In this document: positions 34,155 through 49,100 of the stretch, in pieces | Layout: the number at the start of each line of letters is the position of its first letter | How positions within the stretch are numbered: the first letter of the stretch is position 1 | Assembly: GCF_015832195.1 (NCBI RefSeq) | Contig: NC_052016.1 | Coordinates: 25,379,129-25,443,128 of the forward strand | Source: Motacilla alba alba | Taxonomy: Eukaryota > Chordata > Aves > Passeriformes > Motacillidae | Direction: 5' to 3' | Length of the DNA stretch: 64,000 nucleotides | The notes under the pieces: model-generated | What the model was told of the DNA's origin: nothing | The model's database searches: none | The model's input: only the letters and a program-made list of their open reading frames with translations | Program-made: the position numbers and the translations under genes

Positions 34155-37100
34155 CTGAAGAAAACAAAAATCAAAGAAGGCATAAGAAGTTACTGATAAT
34201 GATATCATTTATTTACTCAGCCACCTTACTATAGGACTAGAAATTAAAGAGGAGATTCCTATACAAGGTCCTCTAGAATATTTCCAGTTTTTAAAATACC
34301 CGCCATTTGCCCTGCAGCCCTGAAGTCTCATTTCACATGGCTACAGAAAGGTTGTCATAGGCAGAGTTGATAAAGCACACCACAGTTAGGCCCATCCTGG
34401 GCTGCAGAATCCCTACAGAACTTTCCAGAGTAACAATTGGCATAAAGCAGATCAAGGGCAGTGCAACAGGCACAGCCCTGTCTGTGTCTGAGACACCTGA
34501 ATGAAAGTGAGCATGAAGGTCAGGTCTGCCTGTGCTGCATACAAAGTACTTTGGTTTATGACAGTGATATGGCCGTGGCTTATGGCTTATCTAAAGATAA
34601 AACAAATGTATTACAGAGTAAATATTGACTACATACTTCAGAGGGAGCACAAGATTCTTTATCATCATGGTTAGTCCAGAGTTTCCTTATAGCTCCCTCT
34701 TACCACTTACAAATTACTTGTTTTCAGGTTTTCTCTCACGATTATATTCTTTCATGCCTCCACTCTGCAGAGGAATAAATAATGTAAGAAAGCCCAGCCA
34801 GCCCCAATTTCAGACCGGATGTGCTACATGAAGGTATACACAGTTGTCTTTCTATCACAAGTTCTTTTCTCACAAACCTTTTATTTTCAGGAAGGCTGAA
34901 ACTTAAACAGCATCTTTTCAAATTTACTAAAGGCTTGTTGTGTGTATTGTTTGCAGACAATATAGTATTGGGTTTTGGTAAAAAAAAACCTTTACTTGAA
35001 TTTTAGGAACAAGTAACTTGAGGAGTTGAGACAGCTCTGTATTGCCATCAACCTCTGTACAAAAAGCTTTCAATGCAGAAATCTTGTCCTTTGCTCAGAC
35101 CAAAATTTATAGAATCTATTTTTATTTACACCTTTATGCTTTACTTCCAGTGTGCCAAGACAAAGTCTGATAAACTCATTCACTCCTCCTGTGGTTTCTT
35201 TGAGAGCTTTCATCTCCTCCTCTCTCCATTGTTTGGGATGAATCAAGTGAGAGACACAGAAACAGCGAATGAAAAATTCCAGCAGCATCAACTAATGAGA
35301 TGCAGCTGACACAGCAGTGGATCAGGGCACCATCCCTTGTGTGGATATGATGGCATAGAGAACTGCCACGTGGGAAGATCCATGTGTTTTAAAATTCATA
35401 TATTTATTAGAATAGATAATTAATATTTAATTTATAATTAATATTATATTTATAATTAATATTATAATATTATAATAATTATATTATTAATATAATACTT
35501 ATATCAATACTATATATTATATAATACTTATATAATATTAAATATTATTAATATTTAATATTATAAATTAATATTATTAATTTATAATTAATATTATAAT
35601 ACTATAATAATTATATTATAATACTACATTATAATATAATCTAAAATATTATTAGAATATAAATATAATTCAGTGTACATAATTCTCCACTGAGAATTAT
35701 GTACAGGTGACTACCAAAACAGCAATGGACATGTGCTTCCAGTTGTTCTTGCTTTCTGGTTTAAACACAATGAAATTCAGCAATGTTGCACCTTAAGTAT
35801 GCAAAGAAATTATTGATAATTGAGGTTTGCACTGAAAACAGGCCAGTATGCTGAGTTTCTAACTTTAAGCATACAATTTTGCCTCCATAACTAACACAGG
35901 TGAAAGAAATTAGTACATCAAACAGCCAATTCTTCAAATTGTCTTTGGTACTGTATTTCTTCTCTCTGAGAAAACTTGTGAGTATTTGTAGCATGAATTT
36001 GACATTTTTCTATACAATTAGAAAAGCTGACTAGGACTGTATTCCATATTTAAAGCCCACAAGTTGCCAGAACATCCCATTGCTTTATATGTGAAGTTAA
36101 GATGCCTTCTCACCAAAACATTATTTGGGTGTCTTTTGCTGTTGACATTCCTTACATAACTTTAAGGAATCTGCCTGATGTCTGCAGTGGGATAAATACC
36201 TGCAAAATACTCCACTTAGAAAGCCCAAGACATCAAAACCCTTCCTATGTGATGTGTTCCATGAGCCAAGAGCAGTTTGAAGACTTTTCTGTAATTATAT
36301 ATTCATTATTCTGTAATCACACATAAATATCTATTGCTTATCCTAACACAATATATGATGGTCCAGTGTTCTTACTTACCCGGATTTAACTTGAACTAAG
36401 CTTTAACTTTTTATGCTAAGACAGCCTTAGGACTCTGCCTTAATAAAATAGACTTGGAGTCACAACTTTTGGCCTATATTTCTAGACAGACACACAGAAC
36501 TACTATGAAGTTGCCTACAGTGGGCTGAAAGGTATACTTTCAGCCCAAAATGAAATAGTGGCAACATAATCTTCATTTTTTGGAGGTCGATCACCTATGG
36601 TCAACTTTATTAATGTTGACTTCAGATGACTTAAAAAACCCATCCCACTGCCATCAACACCTTTTGTACTGCCTGCGATTTTGTACTGTACTGTCTCTGA
36701 TTTTATGTTTTTTGTTCTTTAAAAAACTTACAGGTAAGTGCAGCACCATACAAAAAAAGCCTTATGTATTAGCCACAAGAGGGAGCCTCCTTGCCGCCAA
36801 AAAAGCAAAGGCAGGGGCTTTTTTGCTACTTCATTTCTTCAATGTATGCTACTTCATACCTTCAACAATTTTTTGTTTTGTTTTGTGTATGTGGGGCTGT
36901 AAAATGCAGCACAATAAAATACTTAGACAAGTACACAGATGGATTAATGACTGATAATTTGTTTCACCTGTGAAGCAGCTTAATGTTTGTATGCAAAAGA
37001 AGTCCTTTTCCCTGGAGATTCCTTCCATTTTGGGCCTCCTCTAAATGCACAAGACCTCAAGACACTGTGCAGGAAATTGGGAGCTTTCTAACAAGCACTA

Positions 37101-40100
37101 ATGGAGGAAACTGCCTCTTCATCTGGCTAGAAATAGGTGATGCCCCACAACATACTGTAAACATAGCTTGTTACAGCAAGAAATATAAAAGCTGGATTAC
37201 AGAACTGGAAAGAATTGGGAATTATCTTAGAAGAAGTGTACAAGTGATGGATGGGTCTAAGTTGTTTGTACCCTACTTCTTGTCAAAAGAAACAAAAAAG
37301 AAAAGACAAGAAAGAAAAGAAACAAAACTCAAGAGAACTGTCTGTAGATTTACTCATATGATGTTATCTTGCTCTCAGGTGGAGAAACATAGATGTTTTG
37401 CCATATTTTTGTTTATTTTTTGAGGAAACTGTTCACTGAATCACAGTATATGCTGAGTTGGAAGGGACCCAGAAGCATCAAGTCCAAATCCTGGCCCTGC
37501 ACAGGACACATCAAGATCACACCCCGTGACTGAGAGCATTGTCCAAACACTTGAAGCCTGTCAGGCTTGATGCTGTGACCACTTCCCTGGGGAGCCTGTT
37601 CCAGTGTCCAACCACCCTCTGGGTGAAAAACCTTCTTCCTAATGTCCAACTCAAACCTCCCCTGATACAACTTCAGGCCACTCCCACAAGTCCTGTCACT
37701 GGTCACCACAGAGAAGAGATCAGTGCCTGCCCCTCCTCTCACTCTCACAAGGAAGCTGTAACTGCAGTGAGGTCTCTCCTCAGCCTCCTCTTCTCGAGGC
37801 TGAACAGCCCAAGTGACCTCAGCGCCTCCTCACACAGCTTCCCCTCAAGGCCCTCCTCCATCCTCATTACCCTCCTTTGGACACTCTCTAACAGCTTTAT
37901 ACCCTCCTTATGTTGTGACCAGAACTATACACAATATACTAGGTGAGGCCACCCCAGCTCAGAGCAGAGCAGGACAGTCCCCTCCCCTGCCTGGCTGTGA
38001 TGCTGGGCCTGATGCCCCCAGGACAGGGTTGGCCTTCCTGGCTCCAGGGCACTGCTGGCTCAGATTCAACTTTCCATTGACCAGGACCTCCAGGTCCCTT
38101 TCCATGGTGCTGCTTTCCAATGTCTCAATTCCCAGTCTGTCTGTACATCCAGGGCTGTCCCATTCCAGGTGCAGAATCCAGCACTTTGCTTTGTTAAATT
38201 TCACACAGTCGGCAATGCCCATCTCTCTCCTTTGTCGAGGTCTAGGACTCCGTACAAAGTCCTCCTGCTGAGGGAACTTCCTGGGGACAGGTAGACTATC
38301 CATCGAGCATTAACAGGGGAAAGTCACAGCACAACCATAGAAGTCACTGCTGTGACTTGCAACAATAAAGGAAAAATTCTTTTTCAGGAGATAATTTTCA
38401 GACCCGAGAGTACAGACTTCTCAGTTGATGTGAACTTCTTTGTGTTGCTTTACCACTGAAGACAGCTTTACAGAAAGAAAACTTCACTGACCAAGACCTG
38501 AGAGCTACCAACAAAAGTAATTAATACACAGAATATAACATATACAGGGGCTTATACAATACCTCAGGGATGTCCATCATTCTCCTTAACTTTTGATCTC
38601 TCCAGTTCCAATCCAGAATCATATATTTTGTGGAGTTTAAGCACAGGGCATCTAAAAAGGCAACATAAATTTCACTACCAAGATAATATGACATGTGCTT
38701 ATCAAAATAATTTTTGGCTTTTACATCTTTTGCTGCCTGTTTCCAAGGAAACTGATCTTTGAACACTTAAGTACTACATTTGCTGCTTGGAAAACTAAGG
38801 CACTGACACTGCAAACTCCCTTAGCCACATAATCTCATGCCTTTTTGGAAGATAAACACAAAAGCAGAACAACTACTGTTGCCAGATTTGTCAAGAGCTT
38901 AACATCCTGCCAGAAAGTAATTCCTCAGGCTTCCTCTTGATGAAACCACAGGAGCTGAATTTCCACAGCTGATGTCACTGGTAAGTTACAAGGACCCTAA
39001 TGTGAAAATTGATGTTAACAGGAATAGACAGTGTTCATCAATTTACAGGACAGGGTGCTCTGTGAATATGAGTCAGGTCAGTGGTGCTGCTGAAGAATTC
39101 CTTTATCCTCCAAATAAGTGGTGTTGAAAAAAAGGTCCTTTCTGAACTTGCTTTTCAGCTGTTCTCCTATTTTTTCCCTGGTCTTCTACATGATGCTCAC
39201 CATTTTTTCCCATTAGTTTTGATTCCTCTCCCTTCCCTAAGGGACCTGGCACTGCAACACTAAACTGTCAGAAAAGAACTAGAGCTTGGATAAAATGTAA
39301 CACTTCCAGGGATGGGGCATCTACAGCTTCTCTGGGCAACCTATTCCAGTGCCTCACTAGTCTCACGGCAATGTGCTGATGTGCTGAGCACTAACATTTT
39401 ATGTTGGTGGAAGCAACAAAATGATGTTACTCCTGCACTCTTTTGGAAGGAGTAGTAGAGTCCCAAACCACTGCCAGTCCCTGACCAAGAGACCACAGTC
39501 AGAGCAAGACAGTGTCTTGCATAAGAGGAATAGAAAGAATTGCCTTATTATCTTATTATTTTGTTGTTTCTTTTTCTTTGTGTACATACTGTCTACCGAG
39601 TAAGTAAAAATACTCAAAATTTGGGAAAATATTTATAGAGAAGAATTAATTTTACTACAGACAAATGAGATGTCAGATCAAATCAGCAAGCAGATCTTTC
39701 CTACACACCTCACAAAAGTTAACACTAAGCTCACAGTAACATATGATACAGTGACTTCTGCTACTATTTCCTTTTGATCCACTTGCAGTGTTTGGTTTCC
39801 TGGAGCTTTAAATCTCACATTATGGTTTTGCAATCACTTTCAAGTCAGCATAAATCAGTATTCCTGCCAAAAGAGGAAGTCCCCCACCTCTGCCTGCTCA
39901 TTACCTGATTTTGTGTGCACACTGGTTTTGGTTTAATTGGGGTCATTTCACTGAGCTGCCAAAAAGACTCTTGGGCTTGTACAGGAAGCAGGAGGAGGGA
40001 ATAAGCACTGACTGGCAGGTTAGAGGAAGCATTTATCTGTCTTTCTCTGTTAATACTGGCTTATGCCAGCCTAAAGTGATCATAAAACAAAGCACCAGAA

Positions 40101-43100
40101 CCTTGACCTTGTTTTGACTGACATAGCACAAGCGAAGAAACAGAACCATACAGTTTAGTACCCAAATCCACATGTTCGTGTCAACCTAAGAAAAACAGTA
40201 TAAGTTTCACTTTTCATGAGACAAAATATAAAATGCCTGGGGAGGAAACCCTCCTTGTTCTCCTACCTTGCTCCACTAGTGCCTTTACTCTCCCAGGAGT
40301 TCCAACCCCAATGTGGAACATGCCTTTCTCCAACATATTCATTTGTTCCTTTATCTAATTTGAAGAGAGAAAGAAAAATCAACAGTAAACCCATAACTGT
40401 TTTAAAATTTCTTTGCAAGGAATTGGAAATAAATTCAAGATCTCATTGTATTTCTTTCTAGAACACCATCAAGCAACAAATGATATTTGCCTTTCAAACT
40501 GTCAGACGATCATATCTGGAAGAAAGTTTAAGAAATATAACAAGCCAGCTGGGCATCACACTTCTTTAGAAGTTCAATCTTTTTTAACTTCAAAAATCTG
40601 CTATTGCACCAGCTATTTTTGGAGGTGAGAACAGCAAGATTCCTTCAGCATTTAAACAAATGCTCTGGAATACTAAAAAGCTTGAATTAACTCTGAAGTC
40701 CTTCAAGATGAAGATACTGGAAAAAGTTGAAATAAAGCAAATGACATTTGCGTGTTTGACAGCATTTATATCAAAGGCCAAGTGTCCATTCATTATTCCC
40801 AACACCCCCATAATTTGTGCTTTTTAACAGGTATGGATCCAGGCATTCAATTTTCAGAATCCTAATGTGGGTGGTGGACAGTTTGCTTCCACAGACTGTG
40901 TGTGTGAGCCTTCTGGCACTGAATGAGCACTTGATGGGAAGGTGGGACAGTGAAACTCAGCAGGTGCACAAGGATCTACATTTGGCACAGGGATGCACCA
41001 GAGCTACTGGAGATGGTGCTTAGTGAAATTCTTCACACTGAAGCAATGGGCTACTAAAGGAAGCACTACCTAAAGGAAGGAACTTCATATGAACACTTTA
41101 TGAAAGGCACTACTGCCAAAGGATTTAAAAAGAAAATCATATCACACTCTTTAGCTGTTTACTTGCTCTATTAAAATTCCCTACCTTTATGTGCTTTGCA
41201 AACAACTTGATGACTCTGCAATCTCCTTTAAAAGCTGTCATTGACCTAATAATAAAAAAAAAAAAGAATGGTGAAATACAAGAAGCAGGGCTGGGCTTAA
41301 GACCACACATGAGGAAAGAAAATGCAACTGGCATTTCTCAATACATTTGAGACACACACAGTCCCCCAGTGAACTCTGGTTGTACTCTGAACACTGTGTA
41401 CATTCTTGTTTGCCACTCATCAACAGAGAACAACAACTGGACAGACACAGTGGAAGATATCAGGGCAATATTGTTTAGATAGCTTGTCAGATAATATTTA
41501 ACATTACAGCCTGTGCTTTCACAGCTACCTTAGTTCAAAAGTCGGTAATGACCAAATCCTAATTAAAAAATAATTCAGTTACTGAGATAAAGGCATTAAT
41601 GAATATGAGTGTGTGTGCAGAAAAGGAAGGATCTGTGTATGGACAAATCTACATTTCACAGTCTTCCTGTAGGATGGCTGCTGGGAAAACCTAGGCTGGC
41701 ACTGTCTTTACTGCAGACATTGTCCAAATTCCAATTAACCAAACAAATTTGTTAGAAACCTTGACTTGTTTTTCTGACACTCCATTTTGGCACACCATAA
41801 CAACTCTATGTTATTGATGAATACTGTGTATTCATCAAACAGGAGACAACATAGTCAGTATTTGTGGAATGCCATTTAAGACAGTTTGTTCTACATGCTT
41901 CTTGCAGTGCAACAAATTTCTAATTTGCAAAGCTAAAGGTTTATCTACATCTAAACCACCTAAGTCTCAGGTGCTAGTCTCTGCATGCACGAGAAAGAAA
42001 TGGCACTTATCTGCCTTACCTATGCTTATATCTGTGTCATGGAATCAAACTTCCCAAATCTCAATCCCATTTTGTACTGACAGATAAGTGGGATCAAGAC
42101 ATAGAAGACGATCATGAAATTTGTGAGGTATCCGTCAATTCATCAGATTCATCAAAACTTCTGGCATGAGAAGTGGGAGAATAGAGAAGGGGGAAAAACA
42201 GGGACAGGGCACACTGAAAATTGTCATCTCTGCCCAGCAGTTTTGCCAGCCTGAGCCAGCTGAGAACACTGACACAGACCTGGAGGCACTCAGGCCAGAC
42301 ACACCTTGCCATCTGAGGCCCTGAAATGCCATGTCCTCGCTGCTTTTGGTGTAATGCCTTGACTTCTAGTGGTGGATCATGATGCTTTATGGGCTTATTC
42401 TGTTCCCAAGCATAACGTTTCATGTTTCCACTAAATTGGTTACACTTTACTTTTGGTTTTTAACAAAAGTAACACTTCCCAGGCAACTGAAGTACTGAGC
42501 ATTACTTGAGTCCAAAACCGAACACCACACTCCCAGAGTTTAAAGAAGGAAGGGATATTGCATCAGTTTGAGTCAGTGAATTTGCTGGCTAGCAGAGGAC
42601 AGTGTCCCAGTTTTGCCTTTTTGCCTGTGGTTCCAAGACAAAACTCCTGACTGACTGCCAACCTCAACATAGCCTTTGCTGTTGACATACTTGATGAGTT
42701 CCAAGGAGCGAAGGGCAGAGCTGCAGAGAACCAGCATCACCACTGACTTCTTCTCCTTGTGGCTTCTCCGGAGCTTCGCCCACTTAGGACAGACTGCAAT
42801 GGAAAAGCCCTTGTACCCACACAAAGTACTACATGCCACAGTTTTAAATTACTAGAGTACATGATGAATGGTAGCCAGCAGCAAGAACACACATGCTGAC
42901 TCCTTTGAGGTCTGGAACTTTGGCATCACTTTTGTATTTAGTCATGGCTGAGAAACTGGAAAATGGAATGCCCAAAATAAATAAAATACAGAAATATCAC
43001 ATAAATGAAGAAACTAGATAAGTATTAACAATCATCAGTTTTTAAGGTGATGAGCCTATTGTCTTCATTTGCCACATATGGCAATTTGTATTAGAGAAAA

Positions 43101-46100
43101 TCATCTGTAAAGAAACATTTACCAGATCAGAAGTTCTATATAAATATACAAGAGGAAAAAAAATTCACTTGGTTCATGTCAGCAGACAGCTGTAGGACTT
43201 TCGTTCTAAGATAATACATACACCTATTCATGAAGCCACAATAAATTACTGACAAATAATACGTAGCAATAATAAGAAAGCCTAGAACAGTTTTGATACC
43301 AAAAATAAAAGTGATTAACTATATAAGAGCCAGAAAAACAAGACCTGTCATTAAAATTTTTTTCAAAACGCTTTAAAGTAATTAATATTACATAATAAAT
43401 GATATTTGGAGCTACATATAAAAATGCAGTAATATTGTCTTAATAATATTTTCCATACAACTTTCATCCAGACCAACATTTAAACTCACTTTCCTTCAGG
43501 TATGAAGAAAAACTGTGGGTAAGATCATTGGCTGGCAAAAAGCAGGAATCTGAAAACATAAAGGAAAAATTTTTTTTTGGTGTATTTTAACAGCAAAGCG
43601 AGAACATTTGTTTGCAGCAGAACCACGAGTTATGTTGATGAAATCCCACCTTCATAAATCCATCATCAATAAATTACCATTTCTGAAACAAAAATTAACA
43701 AAGAAGAAACTTTGTATGGGTTAAATCGATGAAGGTAACGTCTCTGAATTTCTTTTTTTTTCCCCCAGCCTGAAACCTTGAATACTGGGCTGCTGTACAG
43801 GTGTGATCACATGCTTTAAAGAAAGTTATCATATGTCTTTGCCACAATGAATCAAAGTCTCAGCCAAAAGCCTTACACCCCTAGACTGTTCCTCCAATGT
43901 ACCTGTGATGAAATGTGTTTGTACATCCCCCAAATGATTCATACTCTGTAAATGCAAGAATCTACAAATAATTTACCTGTCAATAAGTTTGTTTACCTTC
44001 TGGTCTTTCATATTGTGGCAGCCCACCTAACTATATCAACCCTAACAGCAACACCTCCACTGCATTTTCAGTGCCTTTCTCTTCCTCCATTTCCTGCTGA
44101 CCTCCTTTTCTCTGGTCACTGTGTTAACGGTGTCTTTTAAAAGCCCTCTGTGGCAGACATGCTAAACATTTAACTTCATATAATGGCAATGGAGATCCTA
44201 ACAGATTCTTTGGAAGGTCCTTTCTCATGCCTACACAGAAAATCAAAGTTCTTAAGAAGGTGATTAAAAATCCATGGTCTGAAAACTTGCCACTGCTGTT
44301 AAGGGCTCTTTGCCTGATGGAACAATATGCTTCTGCAGAGCATTAACAATTCTTCTGTCCTTAAAGACTTACATATTTGTTACCATCTTGCATGAAGCAC
44401 AGCCCCTCAGGGTGTCCATGGACGTTTGCTAATACATTTTCTAAACTAAGGAGGTTTCTTCAAAGACATTATTCATGTTCACATGGATGGTACACTGTGC
44501 TAATGCTGAGAGCATCAATCCAAGATCTTCATCAGAACAGACAATGTGACAAACTTACTTTGCAGCCAATGCCTGGCTGAAGTCCTGTCTTGCTAAAAAC
44601 TTTTATTTTGCACTGATTCCTATTAAATCCTGAGACTGACATTTACTGGAACTTGAGCTTCAAAGGAAATGAATATGTACAACTGAAGCATCAGCAGCTG
44701 ATTTACTTTAAAAATCATGTTTAAAAGATGCCCTGATGCTGGTGGGGATGGGCAGGGGCTGATCTTCTAAACACATGATCTTATTAATGACATGCAGTTC
44801 AAGAGGTCCTTTCTGAAGGACACAGCTTCAGTCACTGACTCCTCACCACCAGTGCAGCAACACTGCAGTATTTACAACAGTTTTAAATAGAACTTTCAGA
44901 AAGGGGGGAAGAAACACACAGCTCCAGACTGCAGCAAGAGGCCATGCTGACTTTCTGACCAACCCTGACCTTCTGCACTTTGCCAGTGAACAGGAACACA
45001 CAACTCCAAAGTAGCTACTAGTTATTTACTCAGTGCTTTGATGTGAATGACTTGACAGCTGTACAAGTTCATAAACTCCTTGGCACTCTAAGCCTTCAGC
45101 TCCCAGCAAAAAAAATTAAGGAAAAAAAATATAGTCATCCAACACATATGGAAATGGGTCACTTCAGTAGTCCAAAGGGCTCTTTTAATAAGAAAGAAAC
45201 TAAACCAATTTATTATTTTCTAAAAATCTTATATACCAAAAATACTTAACACAAGCTTTTCAAAGAAGTCTATAGGGGATTTATCCAGTTTTTCTTGATT
45301 CAGTAACAAAGCTGAGACTGTTCCACAGAAATAAAGCAGGATCCACCTAGAATCATGGGGATTAAGGAAGAGCACATTTACCTAGAGAGACAGGCTAATG
45401 CATTAATAAAGCAAAAGCACTGCTGGACTAGAAGGCTTCTGCATTGGGCACAGGTCACTGACAGTTCAAGAAGACCCAAAGGCGAGTGCAGGTTGGTTAC
45501 CAGGCTGCTGCTCTTCATGAGCCCTACCAACAAATAATGGACAGTGTCTCTGTCTGCACAGGAGAGGCAGAGAAGTTCAGCGTTGCCATCATCTCCAATG
45601 CAACCTCCAACTGACAGAAGCTAAGCCTGCTCTGTCCTGCCTTTTGCCTCTTCTATCTGGCTTTTAACTGGAGGCAGGATACAGGGAACAAAAAGAGTCC
45701 CCATGGCTAAAATTTGGTCACTTCACACATGGACCAAAATTATCACCTCAATTCATGCCACTCCCTGGAAAACCACTGCATTCAAAATCTCAACCCCTAT
45801 CAGAATGATGCCTTGTTATTTCTTTGGCTATTTCTGTCAGCCCCTTATTATGCATTGACTCAGATAATCCCAGGGTCAAAACACATCTCTCACAGCATCT
45901 TGGGAGCTACTATTAGGAATCACAAAATTATTACCAGAAAAGTGAGCTCCAGAAATTAATACTTTATAATAAAAAGAGATATTTAAACAATTTTTCATGT
46001 CCATTCCTCCAAGAAACCTCACATTTATTCCAAAGAAACTAACATTTCAACTTAAACAGCAAATTAATATACAGTAAAAAAGAAATATAAGAAAATATTT

Positions 46101-49100
46101 TCATTAAAAAGTACAACTCAATTATGTCCCAAAAATCTTTTTTCCTCTGTAGAAAAAGAAGTCAACAGTATCATGAAAAAAACATTATTTATATATTAAA
46201 TACAGGATAAGTTACCTGACAGCTTTAATTCCTCTATTTCAATCACAGAACGGTTTTCACCAAAATGTTGAGTAAGCAGATTTTGTAGATCTGCAGGGAC
46301 ACCAGGTTTTGGAGGAGATTTTTGCAGAACATCAGAAATCTTCTTCTAAAAAACCCAAGTAAAATAGATTAATTTGGTATTTCTATATAGCTCTTTGGCT
46401 AGCTAACAACACTGTACATAAATGTTCCTCCATATCTTTATACAGTTATATCAGTTTATTTATGGCTTAATTGGGAAAACACCTTACAATGGGACAAGAT
46501 TCCCTTTGTCTTTAGGGGGAATGCAGACTTCAGATGCAAGCTGAGATACTTGGACAAGATGGTCTGTGAGCTTGAACATTAAAAATCTTGTGCACTCATC
46601 TGAAATGCTGCTGTAACAAAAACATAACTGAAAACTGTTTTTTGAGTTTTGCTATTGCTACACTTTAGTACCAGATTGAAAATTCAGGCTTTTTTCCCCC
46701 TAATTTGTTTTAGTTTATTATTCTTAAGGCATAACAATAGGAATCAAGTGATAATATGTGATGTGGTTATATTTTCATTTAAACGGGGTAACTATCTGTC
46801 TATATTTGGAAGAGAAGATGGTTAGCTATATGCACAGAATACTGTGCCAGGATGATGAAAATTAGTTAAAACAACAGAACCACAGGTCAAGCAGCAGGAA
46901 CTCACAGCTGCTTTGTTCTCCTACACTGTAAATTTAAAAAAACTACTAAATTTTAGAGACTGAACATGAGTTCACAATGTGTGTTTTGTACCTTAGGAAT
47001 GTTACTAAGTAACAGGTCTGAATTCTCACTGAAGTGAAAGGATTGCTGTATTTTTTGCTATAATTAAATGGAATATGTGGTTAGAATAGCCCGAGGTTCC
47101 CACTGACTGATCTGCCAGCATCTAACAGCAAATTTGCAAGGATAGAGGCAGTCTGGAGAGAATGACAAGAATGTGATACCTCTCTAGTTCTTGCTGAGAT
47201 GTGTTTAGATTTTGAAAGGACAGCTCAAGGTTTCTCAGCTGTGTAAGCTAAACTGAACTCATCATCAAGGGGACACATGGTAGCATAAGTCTAAAAGTGA
47301 AAAGGAGAAGAAGGGTGTGCTCAGGATGGAGCAAAAGGGTCTGTATTTCTGAGGCTAAGTAGGATTTCACAGAGATGAGGTGGGTCTGGAAGAATTTTTG
47401 GCCGCTTTGGAGGGAGGGTGGGTACCTTCAGTTTGGTAGGCTGAGGTTCAGGACAGCAAAGATCAATGAAAATTTTGAAGAGAAGTATGGCAGGAATTTT
47501 AATGTCAGGGACAGACCTTCTTCCATCTATTCTTTCCCTCGCTCCAGCTCAGCACCCACTCCCTCCTCTCTTCCATTCTCCATCATTTTGTCTGTCCCTC
47601 TTACCCAATACAGCCCTAATACTCCAATAACAGCAACATGGGGAGCAGAATGCTGAACAGGGAAGAGTCATCTGGGGGCTGCCAAAACAGCAAAGGCAAG
47701 GCAAGTACTGCCTCCCCCAGCCATTGCCACTTTGACGCTGCCTGTTTCACCCCTGCTAAAAGCCACCTGTGGGTTTGCAAGACCCCAGCTGAACCTTTGA
47801 CATTGGGAGACATGGAGATGAAGTGTTTTTGCCTTCCTCTCAGTCTAGCTTTGGCCGGGTGCAAAGCCCTCTGCAGTCTCTGGAAGACTTTGTAGAGGAC
47901 CTCTGGCTGCTCCGCAGGTTTCTGCAGTGCTTCAACATGCAGCATTCCTTCCCAAGATTCCCCTTCACTTACCACTGTTGCATTTTCCTGCCATGGAACA
48001 AGTGTCTTCCCAAAGCATGACCAGAGGCGGTGGGAGCACAGCCAGCCTCTCTGTGAGACCCACAACCAAACTCCACCATTGTTCTTCCCAACAACCCCAG
48101 GCGCTTTTCCCCAGCCCTGCCTCACAAGCTGCCTCTGAAATGACCTCCATTTGGGAACCTCTGATTTAGCAGACAGCAAGACAGAACTATCAGGCTCATT
48201 TTACTTGGTAATGCAGCGTAATTCACAGGACTGTTACGTCATTCATTGTGCCATTTGGTTCCTTCAGAAAAATTATTGCCCTCTGAAGGGGAGAAGCCTG
48301 ATACAACGAGAAATTCTTTAAGAGCAGGAGCAAGGACACCTGAGCAAACTCTCTTCCTTAGAGGAGTGCTGTGGGGAAATGTTCCTCATGCAGGAAGTTT
48401 TATTATTTTTCTTCCAATTCATTCCAGATACTTAAAAAAAAAAGGGTTTTCCCCCCTTTTCCTTACTTTTGGAGACGGCACTTTGTTTGGAAGCCACAGA
48501 TCAACATGATAAATGTTTCCTAATGGGATTTTTTGACAGGCTGTGTATGTCAGCTTAGTGGCCCACTGAAAGCAAAGGTGTAAGTAAGCAGCTGCTGTTT
48601 GCCTGAGAATGGGGTTTCTTGCTAGGTGGGTTTGCCAGCCTCTGCTATGGCATGCCTTCACTCTGGCTCCAGTGGAGTGAGTACTGCACTTACTCTGCCA
48701 GAGCCACATTGAAAGCAAAATCCTACTCTTCCCTCTTTCCATTCCCTGGATGATTAAGAGGGCTAACATAACATAAAAAGGCCACCCCTCAGCCTTGTGA
48801 GGGTGCCAGCTATTTACAGTCTGTCCCCCTACAGAAAGACAATTAACTTGCCTGGTGCCAGATAATCTCCATTTAGACTGCAGGGTGTGTTTGTTGTTGT
48901 GGGTGAGGATGGAGCACAGCCAAAGGGACAATACAGAGTATTTATTTATATACTTATGCAGAGAGGAGAAGAGTGAACAAGGACAGTCTTTGGCTCAAAA
49001 GATGTAACAGCAGCTGGAGCCTGACCACACTGTGGGAATGGGTCAGATTCTGCAGCAACTGAAGTTCCACCTTTCTTCCATACAGTCACCCTTTCCTGGG

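Noticed and set aside
37539..38271. Plus-strand ORFs of 135 and 152 codons
   Set aside because: They lie on the reverse strand of a CR1 fragment, and their composition follows the CR1 3' end.
43620..43690. Possible snoRNA around TTGATGA near 43640
   Set aside because: The C box lacks the leading purine, and no proper D box plus terminal stem could be paired.
47240..47275. Possible C/D-box snoRNA in a CMSS1 intron (TGATGATG then CTGA on the minus strand)
   Set aside because: No terminal stem, and the box spacing is wrong.
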